A DNA stretch of 64,000 bases from JBEKTY01 sp049515555. GTDB lineage: Bacteria > Planctomycetota > Planctomycetia > Pirellulales > Thermoguttaceae. Below the pieces are notes generated by a model that was not told the origin of the DNA, did no database searches, and worked only from the letters and a program-made list of their open reading frames with translations. Location: contig JBEKTY010000012.1 of the NCBI GenBank assembly GCA_049515555.1, forward strand, positions 14,055 through 78,054, read 5' to 3'. Shown in pieces: positions 9,336-16,931 of the stretch; position 1 is the stretch's first letter; every line of letters starts with the position of its first letter. The position numbers were made by a program, and so were the translations under genes.

Positions 9336-9432
9336 ACGTCTCCACGTCCCCCTGTCCCCGCGTCTCCGCGTCCCAGGTCCCCGCGTCCCAGGTCCCCGCG
9401 TCCCCGCGTCCTTTCCCCCATCCCCGCGTCCT
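9336..9432. repeat. Degenerate tandem repeat (GGGGACGCG / GGGACCT type)
   Basis: About ten near-copies of an 8-13 base unit (CCCCGCGTCC, with CCAGGT spacers) fill the gap between the ribokinase and four-helix bundle genes. A related tract lies at about 11465-11510. It codes for nothing. Confidence 0.75.
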
Positions 9433-10368
9433 TCACCCCCTCCCTGGCAACGTCTGGCAGAAGCGCTCCAGCTCGTCGCGGGTGGGCAGCGAGGGTTGGG
9501 CGCCCAGGCGGGTCACCGAGAGAGCGCCCACCAGGCACGCCTGCCGCACCGCCTGGGGCAGGGGCAATCCTTGGCCCAGGGCCCAGGCCAAACCGCCGCA
9601 GAAGGCGTCGCCGGCGGCCGTGGTGTCCAGGGCCTCGACCGTGGGACTGGGCACCAGCAGGACCCGGCCGGCATCGGCCAGCAGGGCCCCTTTGGCCCCC
9701 AGCGTAATTACCACGTGGGCCGCGCCGGCCGCTAACAGCCGCTCGGCCGCCTGCCGGGCCGAGCTTTCGTCCTGGACTCGAATCCCGGTCAATTGCTGGG
9801 CCTCGGACTCGTTCGGCGTGAGGTAGGTTACGTGCGGCAGCAGGGCGTCGGGCAGCGGGGCGGCAGGGGCCGGGTTGAGGACCACCGGCACGCCCGCCGC
9901 CGCGGCCAGCCGCGCAGCGGCCGCAACGGCATCAATCGGCACTTCCAACTGGAGCATTACCAGGTCGGCCCCGCCGATCAGGCCGGCGAGCTGCTCGATC
10001 TCCTGCGGCGTGAGGGCATGATTGGCGCCCGAGGCCACGGCGATCAGGTTCTCGCCCTGGTCATCGACCAGGATCAGGGCCACGCCGGTGGGCTGCTGCG
10101 GGTCGCGCAGAATGGCGTCGGTGTCGATGCCTTCCTGCTGGAAATTGGCCACCGCCTGGTCGCCGAACATGTCGCGGCCGACCTTGGCCACGAGGGTCAC
10201 GCGGGCCCCGAGCCGCGCGGCGGCGACCGCCTGGTTGGCGCCCTTGCCGCCGGGGGCCAGGAAGAACCGCCCGCCGGTGACGGTTTCGCCCGGGGCGGGC
10301 AACCGCCGGCCCTTAACCACCATGTCGGTATTGACGCTGCCGATGACCACTATCCGGGGGGCGTTCAT
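9433..10368 (-). CDS. rbsK: Ribokinase
   Basis: 311 residues, the normal length for ribokinase (PfkB family), which phosphorylates D-ribose at O5 with ATP in the cytoplasm. Visible motifs: GSVNTDMVV at the start, LAPGGKGANQAVAAARLGA (PfkB signature 1), and DTTAAGDAFCGGLAWAL (signature 2, with the catalytic Asp). Substrate residues NTD and GGKGAN match ribokinase rather than fructokinase. It follows a sugar permease gene by 12 bases, forming a transport plus phosphorylation pair. The C-terminal end FCQTLPGRG runs up to the intergenic repeat. Confidence 0.9.
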   Translation of the reverse strand: MNAPRIVVIGSVNTDMVVKGRRLPAPGETVTGGRFFLAPGGKGANQAVAAARLGARVTLVAKVGRDMFGDQAVANFQQEGIDTDAILRDPQQPTGVALILVDDQGENLIAVASGANHALTPQEIEQLAGLIGGADLVMLQLEVPIDAVAAAARLAAAAGVPVVLNPAPAAPLPDALLPHVTYLTPNESEAQQLTGIRVQDESSARQAAERLLAAGAAHVVITLGAKGALLADAGRVLLVPSPTVEALDTTAAGDAFCGGLAWALGQGLPLPQAVRQACLVGALSVTRLGAQPSLPTRDELERFCQTLPGRG

Positions 10369-10380
10369 AATGCAGCTCCT

Positions 10381-11388
10381 TTAGGCGCCGGCCAGCACCA
10401 GCAGTGCCAGGCCAATGGCGTAGCCCGCGAACATCAACAGGATCAAGCGGCCGGTGCCCTGGGGTGCGGCGCGGAATTCGCGCCAGATGAACACGCCCCA
10501 CAAGGCGGCGACCATGGTCGCCCCCTGGCCCAGTCCGTAGGAGATGGCCGGCCCCGCCATGCCCAGGGCGATTATGTTCAGCGTCATGCCCACGGCCCAG
10601 ATCATGCCCCCCACCACGCCCCACAGATGATCTCTCACGGTGCCGGTGATGTACTCGGGCATGGCCAGGGGGACGCTGGTCAGGGCCTTGATGATGTTGG
10701 CGAAGTTGAACAGGACCTGGCTGGCCAGCACGCCCAAGGCGAAGAGCACCATGGCCGTATACGGGCTGATCTTGCCGGCCGGCATGTGCTGGAAGCCTTC
10801 CTGGACGGTGGGCATGGCGGCCGCCACGAAGCGGTAGAAGAAGCCCATCAGCACCCCGCACAGCACGGCCAGCACCAGGCCCATAACGCCGGCCCGCCGC
10901 CCTTGCTGCGGCAGGCGGCGGTAGGCCAGGGCATCCAGCACAATGGCCGCCATGACGAAGCCCACCCCGGCGAACAGTTCGTAAGGGTTGCCTTTGTGCT
11001 CCGCAGCGTAGTTGACCAGCACCCCCAGCACCAGGGCCAGGCCGATGCCGACGGGAAAGGCCACCGACATGCCGGCCACGGCGATCGAGGCCACCAGCAG
11101 GATATTGGCGGCGTTGAAGACCATGCCGCCCAGCAGGGCCGAGCCGAGATTGGCGGCGTCGGCCTGGCGGAGGTCGTTGAGGAAGCCCCGGCCCCACGCG
11201 CCCGTGCTCCCCAGCGTAAAGGCCAGCAGCAGTGCCATCAGCAGCACCCCGAACACGTAGTCCCAATAGAACAACTCGAACCGCCAGCGGGCCCCGGCCA
11301 ACTTCTGCGTATTGGCCCACGATCCCCAGCAGAGCATGGTGATCGCGCACAGGACTACCGCGACGGCGTAGCTGCTGACGACGAACAT
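10381..11388 (-). CDS. GRP-type (DMT superfamily) sugar permease
   Basis: 335 residues with about ten hydrophobic helices. The start MFVVSSYAVAVVLCAITMLC and the following CWGSWANTQKL are typical of a family of glucose/ribose porter-like permeases found in Bacteroidetes and Planctomycetes. FELFYWDY and FPVGIGLALVLGVLVNY are other conserved stretches as I recall them. It lies 12 bases upstream of ribokinase in the same direction, which suggests that it imports ribose or a related pentose. The substrate is inference from context. Confidence 0.8.
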   Translation of the reverse strand: MFVVSSYAVAVVLCAITMLCWGSWANTQKLAGARWRFELFYWDYVFGVLLMALLLAFTLGSTGAWGRGFLNDLRQADAANLGSALLGGMVFNAANILLVASIAVAGMSVAFPVGIGLALVLGVLVNYAAEHKGNPYELFAGVGFVMAAIVLDALAYRRLPQQGRRAGVMGLVLAVLCGVLMGFFYRFVAAAMPTVQEGFQHMPAGKISPYTAMVLFALGVLASQVLFNFANIIKALTSVPLAMPEYITGTVRDHLWGVVGGMIWAVGMTLNIIALGMAGPAISYGLGQGATMVAALWGVFIWREFRAAPQGTGRLILLMFAGYAIGLALLVLAGA

Positions 11389-11403
11389 GATTCATCCCTC
11401 CCT

Positions 11404-11535
11404 TTCGGCCGGTTGTCAGTTGTCAGAAGAAGCGGTCAGCGGTCAGCTATCAGCGATCAGCTTCGGCTCTTATCCCCGCATCTCCGCGTCCCCGTGTCTC
11501 CGCGTATTCCTCTCGTCCCCTCATCCTCTGTTCTC
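11404..11535. repeat. Short tandem repeats upstream of the permease
   Basis: Two repeat types follow each other: heptamer-like GGTCAGC/GTTGTCA units (about 11413-11462) and CCCCGCATCT/CCGCGTCC units (about 11470-11515), then CCCTCCCCGCTCCCTG. The last tract is read as the C-terminal LEQGAGSGEG of the histidine kinase. Confidence 0.6.
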
Positions 11536-11539
11536 CCCC

Positions 11540-12724
11540 TCATCCCTCCCCGCTCCCTGCTCCCTGCTCAAGCCGTTTGGGCAGGGTGATGGTGAAGATC
11601 GTGCCCTCGGGTGCGCGGCTGCAAAAGGCGACCTGGCCCCGCAGGTACCGCTCGCCGATCAGCCTGATGCTGTACGTGCCGATGCCGTGTCCGACCTCCA
11701 GCTTGGTGGAGAACGAGCGCTGGAAGACCTGGAGCTGGACCTCGGGCGGCATGACCGAGGCGTTGTGCACGCTGAACACGACTTGCCCCTCCCGCCCCGC
11801 GCAGCCCAGGCTCACCGTACCGCCCGGCGGCGTGGCCTCCAGGGCGTTCTTGATCATGTTGCCCAGCACGCGGGCCAGCAGTTGCCGGTCGGTGACGAGC
11901 AGGCCGTCCCAGATTTCCGCGCACCGGATCGTTCGGCCGGCGGCGACGGCGTGCCGCGAGTACAGGGCCCGCAGGTCTTCCAGCAGATCGCGCGTGGCCA
12001 GCGGCGCCGGACAGACGATCAGCTCGCCCGACTCGGCGGCCACCAGGTCGCGCTGCGCGCGGATCTCCTCCAGCAGTTGGCCCGTCATCTGCGCCATTTG
12101 ATCGAGCAGGTCGGCCTCTGGCGTCGCCGCCGTGGGACTGCTGTGCAGGTATTCGGCGAACCCGTGAATGCAGCCCGCCGTGTTGAGCACGTCGTGGAAG
12201 AACATTTGCATCAGCACGGCCAGCCGCTGGCGATCGCTGACGTCTTGCATGGCGCACACGACCAGCCGCTCGCCCTGGATTTCGATGGGCGTGGCCGTGA
12301 CGCGGAGCTCCACCGCGCGGGCCCCCTCCGGGGCCTCGAGCGACAAGCGGGCGTCGCGGCGGACCGGCCCGCCCCACTCCAGGGCCTGCAGGACGGCCTG
12401 CACCGCCTGGCAGACCGGGCAGTAACGACTGCTGCCGCAGCCGTCGGACCCCTCCGCCGCGTGAATGCAGTTGATCGCTTCGCCGGGCCGCTTGCCCAGC
12501 AAGTCCTTGGACTCGGCACACAACAGCGTCCGCGTCGCCTCGTTGGCCGCCACGATCTGCCGCTTCCGGTTGACGATCACCACGATGTGCGGCACCGCGT
12601 CCATCATGGTCTGCAGCAGGGGAACCCTCCGGATCAGCTCCGCGCCGTGCAGAATCTCGTCGGCCGCGCTCCGGCCGGCGGGAATGCCGGAAGCCGCACT
12701 CTCCGTTCCTGATTGGCTGGTCAT
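11540..12724 (-). CDS. PAS-domain sensor histidine kinase (soluble)
   Basis: 394 residues without membrane helices. A PAS domain (about 38-165) contains four clustered Cys (CIHAAEGSDGCG then YCPVC, residues 86-105). It is followed by an H-box FFHDVLNTAGCIHGF with His177 as likely phosphosite, an N-box GNMIKNALEATPPGG, and G-boxes GHGIGTYSIRLI and GTIFTITLP. It would autophosphorylate in response to a cytoplasmic signal; no response regulator lies next to it. ATG at 12724 is chosen; the frame stays open to 12982 but that part is translated repeat DNA. Confidence 0.85.
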   Translation of the reverse strand: MTSQSGTESAASGIPAGRSAADEILHGAELIRRVPLLQTMMDAVPHIVVIVNRKRQIVAANEATRTLLCAESKDLLGKRPGEAINCIHAAEGSDGCGSSRYCPVCQAVQAVLQALEWGGPVRRDARLSLEAPEGARAVELRVTATPIEIQGERLVVCAMQDVSDRQRLAVLMQMFFHDVLNTAGCIHGFAEYLHSSPTAATPEADLLDQMAQMTGQLLEEIRAQRDLVAAESGELIVCPAPLATRDLLEDLRALYSRHAVAAGRTIRCAEIWDGLLVTDRQLLARVLGNMIKNALEATPPGGTVSLGCAGREGQVVFSVHNASVMPPEVQLQVFQRSFSTKLEVGHGIGTYSIRLIGERYLRGQVAFCSRAPEGTIFTITLPKRLEQGAGSGEG

Positions 12725-12888
12725 GAGCGTGTTCTCGCCGGTCTTGCCGGGCGGGTGAGGCAGCATATGCTCTGCACGGCCGCCAATGATGCCAACCGTG
12801 CGGAGAATAAAACGCCTCCAGCCTACCAGGGACGCCGAAAATTGCAACCCGGCGGCCCGCGGGATCAATTTGTGTCGCGTCTTATGAC

Positions 12889-12975
12889 GTATTCCTCTCG
12901 CTCCGCGAGAGGTCGGGGTGGGGCCGCAAGGGCATGCATCTCCGCACGGACCTCTCGCGGAGCGAGAGGAATACG
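12889..12975. repeat. Perfect 26-bp inverted repeat, each arm itself a hairpin
   Basis: Arms at 12889-12914 and 12950-12975 are exact reverse complements, separated by 35 bases. Each arm contains the palindrome seen at 4086-4110. It lies between the divergently placed histidine kinase start and the selB stop. This looks like a small non-autonomous mobile repeat. Confidence 0.85.
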
Positions 12976-13005
12976 AAAGCAATTGATTGGCCGATCATAA
13001 CCCGG

Positions 13006-14952
13006 CTACCCACCTTGCTTCGCGGCGGGCGGCGCGTGGCTGGCCGCCGCGCTCAGGTGCCGCGTGTTACCCACCCGCCGCGTCACGCCGACCCGGTCGA
13101 AGTAATCCAACAGCGGCAGGGCGTACTTTCTGGCCGTATCGAGGAGGTACTTGAACCGCACGCTCTCCAGCCGGCCCTCCTGCCGCAAAAAAGCTACCAG
13201 GATCTCGCGGGCCCGATCGACCGCCTCGCAGTGGAACCATAGCTCGCCGATCTCGACCAGCCGGCCCTGCGCGAGCAGGAGTTGGATGATCTTTCGGGCG
13301 GTTTCGGGCGACGTGCCCGTCTGGGCCGCCACCTCGTCCAGCCCCGGCGGATGAAAGGGCGAATTGCGGAACAGCCCCTCGATAGCCGCCAGGTGCCGGG
13401 CCTGCTCCTCCGGTACCGCTGGCCGGTGCCCCGGCCGGGCCAGCCGGCCCTGTTGCTCGACCAATCGGCCGTCGGCAATGAGCGTCGCCAGGAGCCCTTC
13501 GAGCACGGGTTTTTCCAGCCCGCAGGCCTGCCGCAGCGGCTCGAGCGGCATGCCCGGGCTCTCCGGCGCGCCGTGGTGGAACTCGTCAACCGCGCCCAGA
13601 ATCCGCTCGGCCGCCGCGCCGGCCGTGTCGCGGTGAATCCAGCCGGCCGGGGCCAGCCGCAGGGCCTTCCCCTGTCCGGCCAGCTCGGCCAAGAGGGTCT
13701 CGACGCGGGCCGCCGGCAGCTTGGTCCGCCAGGCCAGGCTGGCCGGGTCGGCCGCCGGGCCGGCCGCCTGCCGCAGGCAATACTCCAACAGCCGGCCGTC
13801 GTCGCCGATCGCCTCAGCATGCTCCCGCAGGGCTTCGACCACCTGGGGCCGATTCCGCTTCATGCGACGGGGCGTGGCTTCGATGATCATGCCGCCGCCG
13901 ATGGTCTGCACCGGCGACAGACTGCGGAGGATGAACAGGTCGCCCGGTCCGGCCACGATGGGCGTCCGCATCCGCATCTGGACCATGTACTGGCCCCCGC
14001 CTTGCATACGGGCCGCCTCCAGGCAGTACACGGCGGCCGTCACCTCGGAGGTGCCGGTGTGAAATCGAACCTCGGCCCCGTTGCGGAGGTTGAGCTTCAC
14101 CCGCGGCAGGAGCCGCAACGTGGCGGCGTACCACTCCTCGGCGGAAAAGCAGCCCGGCAGGGTCAGCACGTTTCCGCGCTCCAGTTGGTGATGGTCCCAA
14201 TGGCCCACGTTCAGGGCGGCGCACTGGCCGGCCATCACCACGTCGCTGGTGCGGCCGTAGACTTCGATCCGCTTCACCCGCCCGAGGGCGCCCTGGGGCA
14301 GCAAGGCGACCTCGTCGCCGGTGTGGGCCGAGCCCGATACCGGAATCCCCGCCACCACGGTGCCGAAGCCCCGCACGGAGAAGGCCCGCTCGACCGGCAG
14401 GCGAAAAATGCCGTCGATCCGCTTGGGCTCGATCGCTTGCACCAGGGCTTCCAGGGCCGCATGGAAGGCGTCGAACCCCTCGCCGCTGACGTTGGAGAAG
14501 GGCAGGATCGGCGCGCCTTCCAGGAACGTGCCACGCAGAAAATCGTCCAGCTCGGCGCGGGCCAGCTCCCGTTGCTCCGCATCCACCCGATCGATCTTGC
14601 TCAGCGCCACCAGCCCGTGCCGGATGCCCAGCAGGGTGAGGATGTCCAGGTGCTCGCGGGTCTGGGGCATCACGCCGTCGTCGGCCGCCACGACCAGGAT
14701 CACCCCGTCCATGCCGCTGGCCCCGGCCACCATCGTCTTCACGAAATGCTCGTGCCCCGGCACGTCGACGATGCCCACCTGCCGCCGGCCGATAAGGCAC
14801 GGCGCAAAGCCAAGGTCGATCGACATGCCGCGCCTTTTCTCCTCCTTCAGGCGGTCGGTCTCGCAGCCGGTGAGCGATCGAACCAGGGCCGTCTTGCCGT
14901 GATCGATGTGGCCGGCCGTGCCTAGCGTGATGTTCGCACAGGGGATGGTCAT
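13006..14952 (-). CDS. selB: Selenocysteine-specific translation elongation factor SelB
   Basis: 648 residues. The G domain begins at once: NITLGTAGHIDHGKTALVRSLTG (P-loop Gly14-Thr21), KEEKRRGMSIDLGFA (switch), DVPGHEHFVKTM (G3) and SKIDRVD (G4). Domains II and III follow, then four small winged-helix domains (about residues 390-635) that bind the SECIS RNA hairpin. SelB brings Sec-tRNA to UGA codons in selenoprotein mRNAs. selA lies 140 bases upstream in the same direction, so the pair is probably one transcription unit. Confidence 0.93.
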   Translation of the reverse strand: MTIPCANITLGTAGHIDHGKTALVRSLTGCETDRLKEEKRRGMSIDLGFAPCLIGRRQVGIVDVPGHEHFVKTMVAGASGMDGVILVVAADDGVMPQTREHLDILTLLGIRHGLVALSKIDRVDAEQRELARAELDDFLRGTFLEGAPILPFSNVSGEGFDAFHAALEALVQAIEPKRIDGIFRLPVERAFSVRGFGTVVAGIPVSGSAHTGDEVALLPQGALGRVKRIEVYGRTSDVVMAGQCAALNVGHWDHHQLERGNVLTLPGCFSAEEWYAATLRLLPRVKLNLRNGAEVRFHTGTSEVTAAVYCLEAARMQGGGQYMVQMRMRTPIVAGPGDLFILRSLSPVQTIGGGMIIEATPRRMKRNRPQVVEALREHAEAIGDDGRLLEYCLRQAAGPAADPASLAWRTKLPAARVETLLAELAGQGKALRLAPAGWIHRDTAGAAAERILGAVDEFHHGAPESPGMPLEPLRQACGLEKPVLEGLLATLIADGRLVEQQGRLARPGHRPAVPEEQARHLAAIEGLFRNSPFHPPGLDEVAAQTGTSPETARKIIQLLLAQGRLVEIGELWFHCEAVDRAREILVAFLRQEGRLESVRFKYLLDTARKYALPLLDYFDRVGVTRRVGNTRHLSAAASHAPPAAKQGG

Positions 14953-14965
14953 GGGGGATGGGGGG

Positions 14966-15092
14966 AATAGAAGTCAGAAGTCAGAAGTCAGAAGTCAGAA
15001 GTTAGGAGTTAGAATAACGGGCGTGAACGCACGGGCCTTCGGCCGCACAATCAGGCCGGTCCTCTCGTCCGCCTCCTCCTAGCTCCTGACTT
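14966..15092. repeat. Heptamer tandem repeats between selA and selB
   Basis: Four to six copies of GTCAGAA/GTTAGAA (14969-15015) and, after a 60-base spacer, the reverse-oriented CTCCTGACTTCTAGC-type units from about 15077 onward. The second tract continues into the selA reading frame (to about 15160). Confidence 0.8.
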
Positions 15093-16568
15093 CTAGCTTC
15101 TAACTTCTAACTCCTGACTCCTGGCTCCTGGCTCCTGACTTCTGACTCCTAACTCCTCGACCACCGCCTCGACCAGCGGTTGCTCCTCGCCTTCCAACAG
15201 CGTCCGCGGGTCGATGAGCACCTGATCCTGGCTGATGCGGGTGAAAACCGGCGGCCGGTGGCGGCGGAGCCGGGCGGCCAGCTCGTCGGGCCCGAAACCC
15301 GCCGGGCGAACGGCCACCAGTCGCGTCGGCAAATCCTGGCCCGGCAGCGAGCCCCCGCCCATCTGCGAGACACCCTCGACCAGGGCCACGCCGGCCGGTG
15401 GGCCCTCCCCCCCCGCCGCACTCTGCCGAATCGCCACCGCGATCCGCTCGGCCTGCTCGGCGAGCTGCGCCAGGCTCCGGCCGACCATTCGCAGCGTGGG
15501 GACCTCGGTCAGCGCCCGCTCTTGGTCCAGAAACAATGCCAGCGTGGCCTCCAGGGCGGCCAGCGTCAGTTTTCCCACGCGGACCAGCCGAGCCAGCGGG
15601 TTGCTGCGCACCGCCTCGACCAGCTCCGCCTTGCCCAGAATCAGCCCGCCCTGTGCGGCCCCGATCAGCTTGTCGGTGCTGGCCAGGACAAGGTCGGCCC
15701 CGCCGCCGAGCGAGCCCGCCAGCGTGGGCCCCACGTCCAATCCGAACCGCGACAGGTCGACCAGCGCCCCCGCGCCCACGTCGTCGATCAGCAGCAGTCC
15801 GCGGGCATGGGCCATCTGGGCCAATTCCTCCAAGGCCACCTCCGACGTAAAACCGGTGATGCGGTAGTTGCTCGGATGCACCCGCAGAATGGCCGCCGTC
15901 TGCTCGCTGATCGCCCGCTGGTAATCGCGGGCGTGGGTCTTGTTGGTCGTGCCCACTTCGATCATCTTGGCCCCGCTGGCGGCCATGACCTCGGGCAATC
16001 GGAACGAGCCGCCGATCTCGACCAGTTGCCCGCGGGAAACGATCACCTCCTTGCCGACCGCCAGGGTATTGAGCGCCAGCCAGGTGGCGGCCGCGTTGTT
16101 ATTGACCACCGTGGCCGCCTCGACGGCCGTCAACTGCCGCAGCAGTTGCTCGATGCGGACGTCACGCCGCGAGCGGCGCCCGGAATCCGGGTCGGCCTGG
16201 AGCCGCGAATAGCCGGCCAGTTCTTCGGCAATCTGGCGGATCGCCGGCCGCGGCAGGGCCGCCCGGCCCAAGGCGGTGTGCAGGATAATGCCCGTGGCGT
16301 TGATCACGCGGCAGTAATACGGCCGCCCGGCGGCAAGAATTGCCTGCTCCGCCCGGGCAACAATCGCCTCGTAAACCGCCGCCTGGCTCGGATCACCGTC
16401 GGGCGGGGCCTGCTGGAGCGTCGCCCGCGCCTCGTCGACGGCCTGGCGGAGGCAGTCCAGGACGACCTTCCGCGGCGCCCCGGCGGCACACAGCACCAGC
16501 CGCTCGTCCCGCAGCAGCGCCTCGACCGCGGGTATTCGCCGCAGGACCTCGTGTTTCGGGGAGGACAT
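15093..16568 (-). CDS. selA: L-seryl-tRNA(Sec) selenium transferase SelA
   Basis: 491 residues. SelA converts Ser-tRNA(Sec) to Sec-tRNA(Sec) using selenophosphate and pyridoxal phosphate. Visible are the N-terminal helix (LRRIPAVEALL), RVINATGIILHTALGRA, TVVNNNAAATWLALN, SRGQLVEIGGSFRLPEV, HPSNYRITGF and the PLP lysine in STDKLIGAAQGG (Lys300). The last ~19 residues (GVRSQEPGARSQELEVRS) are translated heptamer repeat and are not part of the family. The stop therefore lies inside the repeat tract; the functional protein probably ends near VEELG. It precedes selB. Confidence 0.93.
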   Translation of the reverse strand: MSSPKHEVLRRIPAVEALLRDERLVLCAAGAPRKVVLDCLRQAVDEARATLQQAPPDGDPSQAAVYEAIVARAEQAILAAGRPYYCRVINATGIILHTALGRAALPRPAIRQIAEELAGYSRLQADPDSGRRSRRDVRIEQLLRQLTAVEAATVVNNNAAATWLALNTLAVGKEVIVSRGQLVEIGGSFRLPEVMAASGAKMIEVGTTNKTHARDYQRAISEQTAAILRVHPSNYRITGFTSEVALEELAQMAHARGLLLIDDVGAGALVDLSRFGLDVGPTLAGSLGGGADLVLASTDKLIGAAQGGLILGKAELVEAVRSNPLARLVRVGKLTLAALEATLALFLDQERALTEVPTLRMVGRSLAQLAEQAERIAVAIRQSAAGGEGPPAGVALVEGVSQMGGGSLPGQDLPTRLVAVRPAGFGPDELAARLRRHRPPVFTRISQDQVLIDPRTLLEGEEQPLVEAVVEELGVRSQEPGARSQELEVRS

Positions 16569-16737
16569 AGAACTGGTTCTCGCTTCAAGACCTTACAACC
16601 CCGGTTCTGTCCAGCGAAAGCGGACTGTCTCCTCGGGGGTTACCAAGGGTCCATTCTACCGGGCCATTTGACTGGCCAACAAGGGGCGGCCGCCCATCCG
16701 CCCCGAACGACGCGGGATCACCTCTTGCGAACGAGGA

Positions 16738-16917
16738 CTACCGCGAAGCCACCGCCTCGAAGACCACGGCACCTCCGGCCGGCTTTTTGGCCGACTTGCC
16801 TTTCTTTGGTATGGCCGTTTCCGACTTTACAATGATCTTGCCGCCAGCCGCCGAAAAAGCCCTCACCAGTTGATCCAGCGATACGTCGCTGGCCGCTCGG
16901 GGCTGGCTTGTCTTCAG
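16738..16917 (-). CDS. Possible small ORF without a standard start codon
   Basis: Directly downstream of the glycosidase gene a 59-codon frame ends with TAG at 16738. It reads plausibly: ASDVSLDQLVRAFSAAGG, KIIVKSETAIPKKGKSAKK, PAGGAVVFEAVASR. No ATG, GTG or TTG lies in frame before GTG at 16866 (42 residues); CTG at 16917 would give 59. It could be a decayed gene that lost its start, or chance. The rest of 16569-16737 shows nothing recognisable. Confidence 0.3.
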   Translation of the reverse strand: MKTSQPRAASDVSLDQLVRAFSAAGGKIIVKSETAIPKKGKSAKKPAGGAVVFEAVASR

Positions 16918-16931
16918 CCGGCCCCGAACGG

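Noticed and set aside
9336..9432. CRISPR-like regular repeats
   Set aside because: Units are 8-13 bases, degenerate and without unique spacers; a simple tandem repeat.
12725..12982. N-terminal extension of the histidine kinase frame
   Set aside because: It translates the inverted palindromic repeat (SYSSRSARG, SRGARGIRH) and lies upstream of a better start at 12724.
16570..16660. Possible selC (tRNA-Sec) before selA, with TTCAAGA
   Set aside because: No acceptor, anticodon or T stems could be paired around it.
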